DNA from: Treponema sp.
GTDB lineage: Bacteria > Spirochaetota > Spirochaetia > Treponematales > Breznakiellaceae
Direction of reading: 5' to 3'
Length of the DNA stretch: 5,660 nucleotides
NCBI GenBank assembly: GCA_009776715.1
Contig: WRNF01000028.1
Location: forward strand, 1-5,660
How positions within the stretch are numbered: position 1 is the first letter of the stretch; each line of letters starts with the position of its first letter. The notes beneath the pieces were generated by a model. That model searched no databases. It had not been told where the DNA came from and was given only the letters and a program-made list of their open reading frames with translations. Both the position numbers and the translations under genes were made by a program. Below, piece by piece: positions 3,540 to 5,660 of this stretch.

Positions 3540-5660
3540 TTATTCCCTGCTTTTATCCCTTACCCAGCGCTGGACAATTGCATCCAAATTCATAATATTA
3601 ATGGGTTTTGCCAGAAATCCCTGAAAGTTGTTGTTCAGGAACATCTGCTCGTTTCCTGCAATTGCATTGGCTGTTAGCGCTATTACCGGTATGTTCATTG
3701 CATACTTTGTCCCAATTTCACGTATCTTTCCTGTTGCTTCCACTCCGTCCATTCCGGGCATCATGTGATCCATGAACACCGTATCGTAGGCAGGTTCGCC
3801 GGCTGTAATTCTGTCTATCGCTTCCTGCCCGCTGATTACGCAGTCCACCTGCATCCGGTATTTACGCAACAGCCCGGCGGCGACATCCAGATTGGTCTGC
3901 ATATCGTCTACCACCAGCACACGCGCATAACTTAAATCTGAACGAACAAACTTCCGGCTGGCTATGCGCTTGTTTTCCACATAATGGAAACTGCGCAGAT
4001 TTTCCGCTGTTTCATTGCCTATTGTTTTGTCCGAGACAAAACCCTGCCGGATGCTGATACGGAAAACAGACCCTTTTCCATGTTCGCTTTCCGCAGTTAT
4101 TTCTCCTCCCATCATATTTGTAAGCCGTTTGGTAATGGACAAACCCAGCCCCGTACCTTCGATATTGCGGTTTGTCCGTGTGTCTACCTGACCGTAATCG
4201 GTAAACAGTTTTTTTAGGTCTTCCTCGCGTATGCCGATGCCGGTGTCCTTTACATACACAGACATCCAAACATCCTGTCCGGCACTTTCAAGATTGCCGC
4301 CCGAACAATGTATTCCCAGCGTAACTGTTCCTTTCTGTGTATACTTGAAGGCATTGCTTAACAGGTTGTTGATTATTTGTTTAACCCGCAGGTCATCGCC
4401 AAAAAGGTGGCATGGCAGATCATCGCCAATGTCTAACATGAAGGTAACAGGCCTGTCTTCAATGCGAATCATGTTCAGGGTAATTATGTCGTTCAGCATG
4501 CTTGGCACTTCATATTCCACAGGCGTTAATTCAAGTTTTCCTGCTTCTATCTTTGAAATATCAAGGACATCGTTTATAAGCCCCAGCAAGGTATTTCCTG
4601 CTATGCTTATCTTTCGCAGGTTATCTTTCAAATGAACAGAAGGATCGTCTTCATCCAGCATTAAGTCCGTCAGTCCGACAACCACGTTCATGGGGGTACG
4701 CATTTCATGGCTCATATTTGCAAGGAATGCGGTTTTTGAATGGGAAGCTGCTTTTGCTTGTTCTTCCATCGCCTTACGTTCAGTTATGTCACGCGCTATA
4801 CCGGCAATTCCAACTACTACGCCGTCTTGTTTAAGCGGGGCTAAAATTGTCTCAAAAAGGCGGGAATCACCTTTGGCTGAGGGCATAAATTCCTCAAACA
4901 CAACCCTGCAGTCCTCGTTAATGACCTTTCTGTCCGCATCATCTGCCATCTTGGCAAATTCAACAGGAAATTTTAAGCCGTTCTCATTGTCTTTCCCAAT
5001 GATTTCACTTTTTTCTAAACCGACATATTCTGCCATTAAATCATTGCACAGCGTATATTTTAAATCCAAATTCTTGCAGAAAACAATGTCTGGTATTGAA
5101 TTAACCATTGTTTGCAGCATAGAAGTTTGAAGCGCAAGCTCTCGCTCTATCTCTTTGCGCTCGGTTATATTGCGGGATATGCCCAAAATGCCGATTACCT
5201 TTCCGTTTTGAACCAGCGGGGCTTTAATTGTTTCCAAAAACAATTCTTTATTATTTTTGTGCTTTATTATAATGCTTTCTTCAAATACAGCGGGGTGTTT
5301 GGTATCCATGACTTTTTTATCATCATCAATAAATTTCTGAGCCGTCTCCAAAGCATAATTAAAAATTTCCCTGTCGGTTTTGCCGACAATATCCTCCTCG
5401 CTGAAATTGTACATTTCCGCATAACTTATATTACATTGCATGTAACGTGAATTTAAATCCTTGCAAAACATGATGTCCGGAGACGAATTAAACATGGTTT
5501 TAAGTTTGGAACTTTCAATCTCCAGTTCGCTTGTCCGCTGCTTAACAAGCTTTTCCAGCCGTTTCCCGGTTTTGCTGCTTCTTATTGAAAAAGCGGTAAC
5601 GAGAACAAGTATTATAAAAAACATAAAAGCTGCGCTAATAAGCCATGGGCGCTGCGCTTC
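3540..5660 (-). CDS. Hybrid sensor histidine kinase, TM-PAS-PAS-HisKA-HATPase-REC (partial at N-terminus)
   Basis: The frame is open to the right edge, giving 706 visible residues. The Met at 5624 lies inside a membrane helix (PWLISAAFMFFIILVLVTAF) and is unlikely to be the true start; an outer sensor domain probably precedes it. Counting from that Met: a short coiled coil (18-42), PAS 1 with PAC (about 41-157, ending ISRNITERKE), PAS 2 with PAC (about 170-285, ending IARDITERKA), and HisKA with the phosphorylated His306 in SHEMRTP. HATPase follows with Asn424 (NLLSNAFKYT), DTGIGI (460-465) and GTGLGL (490-495). The C-terminal receiver (568-690) has Asp573-Asp574, phospho-acceptor Asp619, Thr651 and Lys663. 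All catalytic residues are intact. It should autophosphorylate on sensing a signal and pass phosphate to its own receiver, then to a separate HPt protein, since no HPt domain is present. The ligand cannot be told from the visible part. Confidence 0.93.
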   Translation of the reverse strand, partial: EAQRPWLISAAFMFFIILVLVTAFSIRSSKTGKRLEKLVKQRTSELEIESSKLKTMFNSSPDIMFCKDLNSRYMQCNISYAEMYNFSEEDIVGKTDREIFNYALETAQKFIDDDKKVMDTKHPAVFEESIIIKHKNNKELFLETIKAPLVQNGKVIGILGISRNITERKEIERELALQTSMLQTMVNSIPDIVFCKNLDLKYTLCNDLMAEYVGLEKSEIIGKDNENGLKFPVEFAKMADDADRKVINEDCRVVFEEFMPSAKGDSRLFETILAPLKQDGVVVGIAGIARDITERKAMEEQAKAASHSKTAFLANMSHEMRTPMNVVVGLTDLMLDEDDPSVHLKDNLRKISIAGNTLLGLINDVLDISKIEAGKLELTPVEYEVPSMLNDIITLNMIRIEDRPVTFMLDIGDDLPCHLFGDDLRVKQIINNLLSNAFKYTQKGTVTLGIHCSGGNLESAGQDVWMSVYVKDTGIGIREEDLKKLFTDYGQVDTRTNRNIEGTGLGLSITKRLTNMMGGEITAESEHGKGSVFRISIRQGFVSDKTIGNETAENLRSFHYVENKRIASRKFVRSDLSYARVLVVDDMQTNLDVAAGLLRKYRMQVDCVISGQEAIDRITAGEPAYDTVFMDHMMPGMDGVEATGKIREIGTKYAMNIPVIALTANAIAGNEQMFLNNNFQGFLAKPINIMNLDAIVQRWVRDKSRE

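Noticed and set aside
3444..3677. Plus-strand open frame of 77 codons over the kinase 3' end
   Set aside because: It overlaps the kinase C-terminus, the terminator-like hairpin and the inverted repeats, and shows no domain.
3984..5450. Several open frames inside the kinase gene, on both strands (3984-4217, 4012-4269, 4231-4635, 4690-5130, 5112-5450)
   Set aside because: All overlap the motif-rich kinase frame and show no family features of their own.

Overview
The window looks like bacterial chromosome from a gut- or oral-type spirochaete, most likely Treponema-like. This is an inference, from three things: the character of the HD-GYP protein, a hybrid PAS/PAS kinase of a style I associate with treponemes, and a moderately AT-rich genome that still uses Shine-Dalgarno sites (a clean AGGAG precedes the ferritin gene). 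No lineage marker proves it. All recognisable genes lie on the minus strand, so transcription runs from high to low coordinates. Two genes are cut by the window edges.

Layout in the direction of transcription: (1) 5660-3540, most of a membrane-bound hybrid sensor histidine kinase: one visible membrane helix, two related PAS domains, a HisKA/HATPase transmitter and one receiver. Its N-terminus is outside the window. A long hairpin follows its stop codon. (2) 3434-3174, a near-consensus promoter and two tandem serine tRNAs (GCU, UGA) that share an identical 28-bp 3' part. (3) 3062-2989, an arginine tRNA with the anticodon GCG, unusual for bacteria. (4) 2935-1538, a cytoplasmic, divergent HD-GYP protein. 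Its promoter is so close to the ATG that the mRNA looks leaderless. (5) 1537-1318, a hairpin, a possible internal promoter and a proline tRNA (UGG). (6) 1317-962, a non-coding stretch with a GC-richer structured block and the ferritin promoter. (7) 961-428, a complete FtnA-type ferritin. Six bases after it, at 421-1, comes the N-terminal 140 residues of a CoA-disulfide-reductase-type flavoprotein.

Functionally there are three themes. The ferritin/flavoprotein pair forms a likely iron-storage and thiol/oxidative-stress operon. The kinase and HD-GYP protein are signalling proteins (phosphorelay and probably cyclic-di-GMP turnover). They are separated by tRNAs and nothing shows they act together. 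The four tRNA genes all lack an encoded CCA end. No CRISPR array, transposase, phage gene or toxin-antitoxin pair is visible. I did not find a convincing new multi-gene system. The best leads are the Arg(GCG) tRNA, the divergent HD-GYP protein with its leaderless promoter, and the structured intergenic block near 1185-1300.
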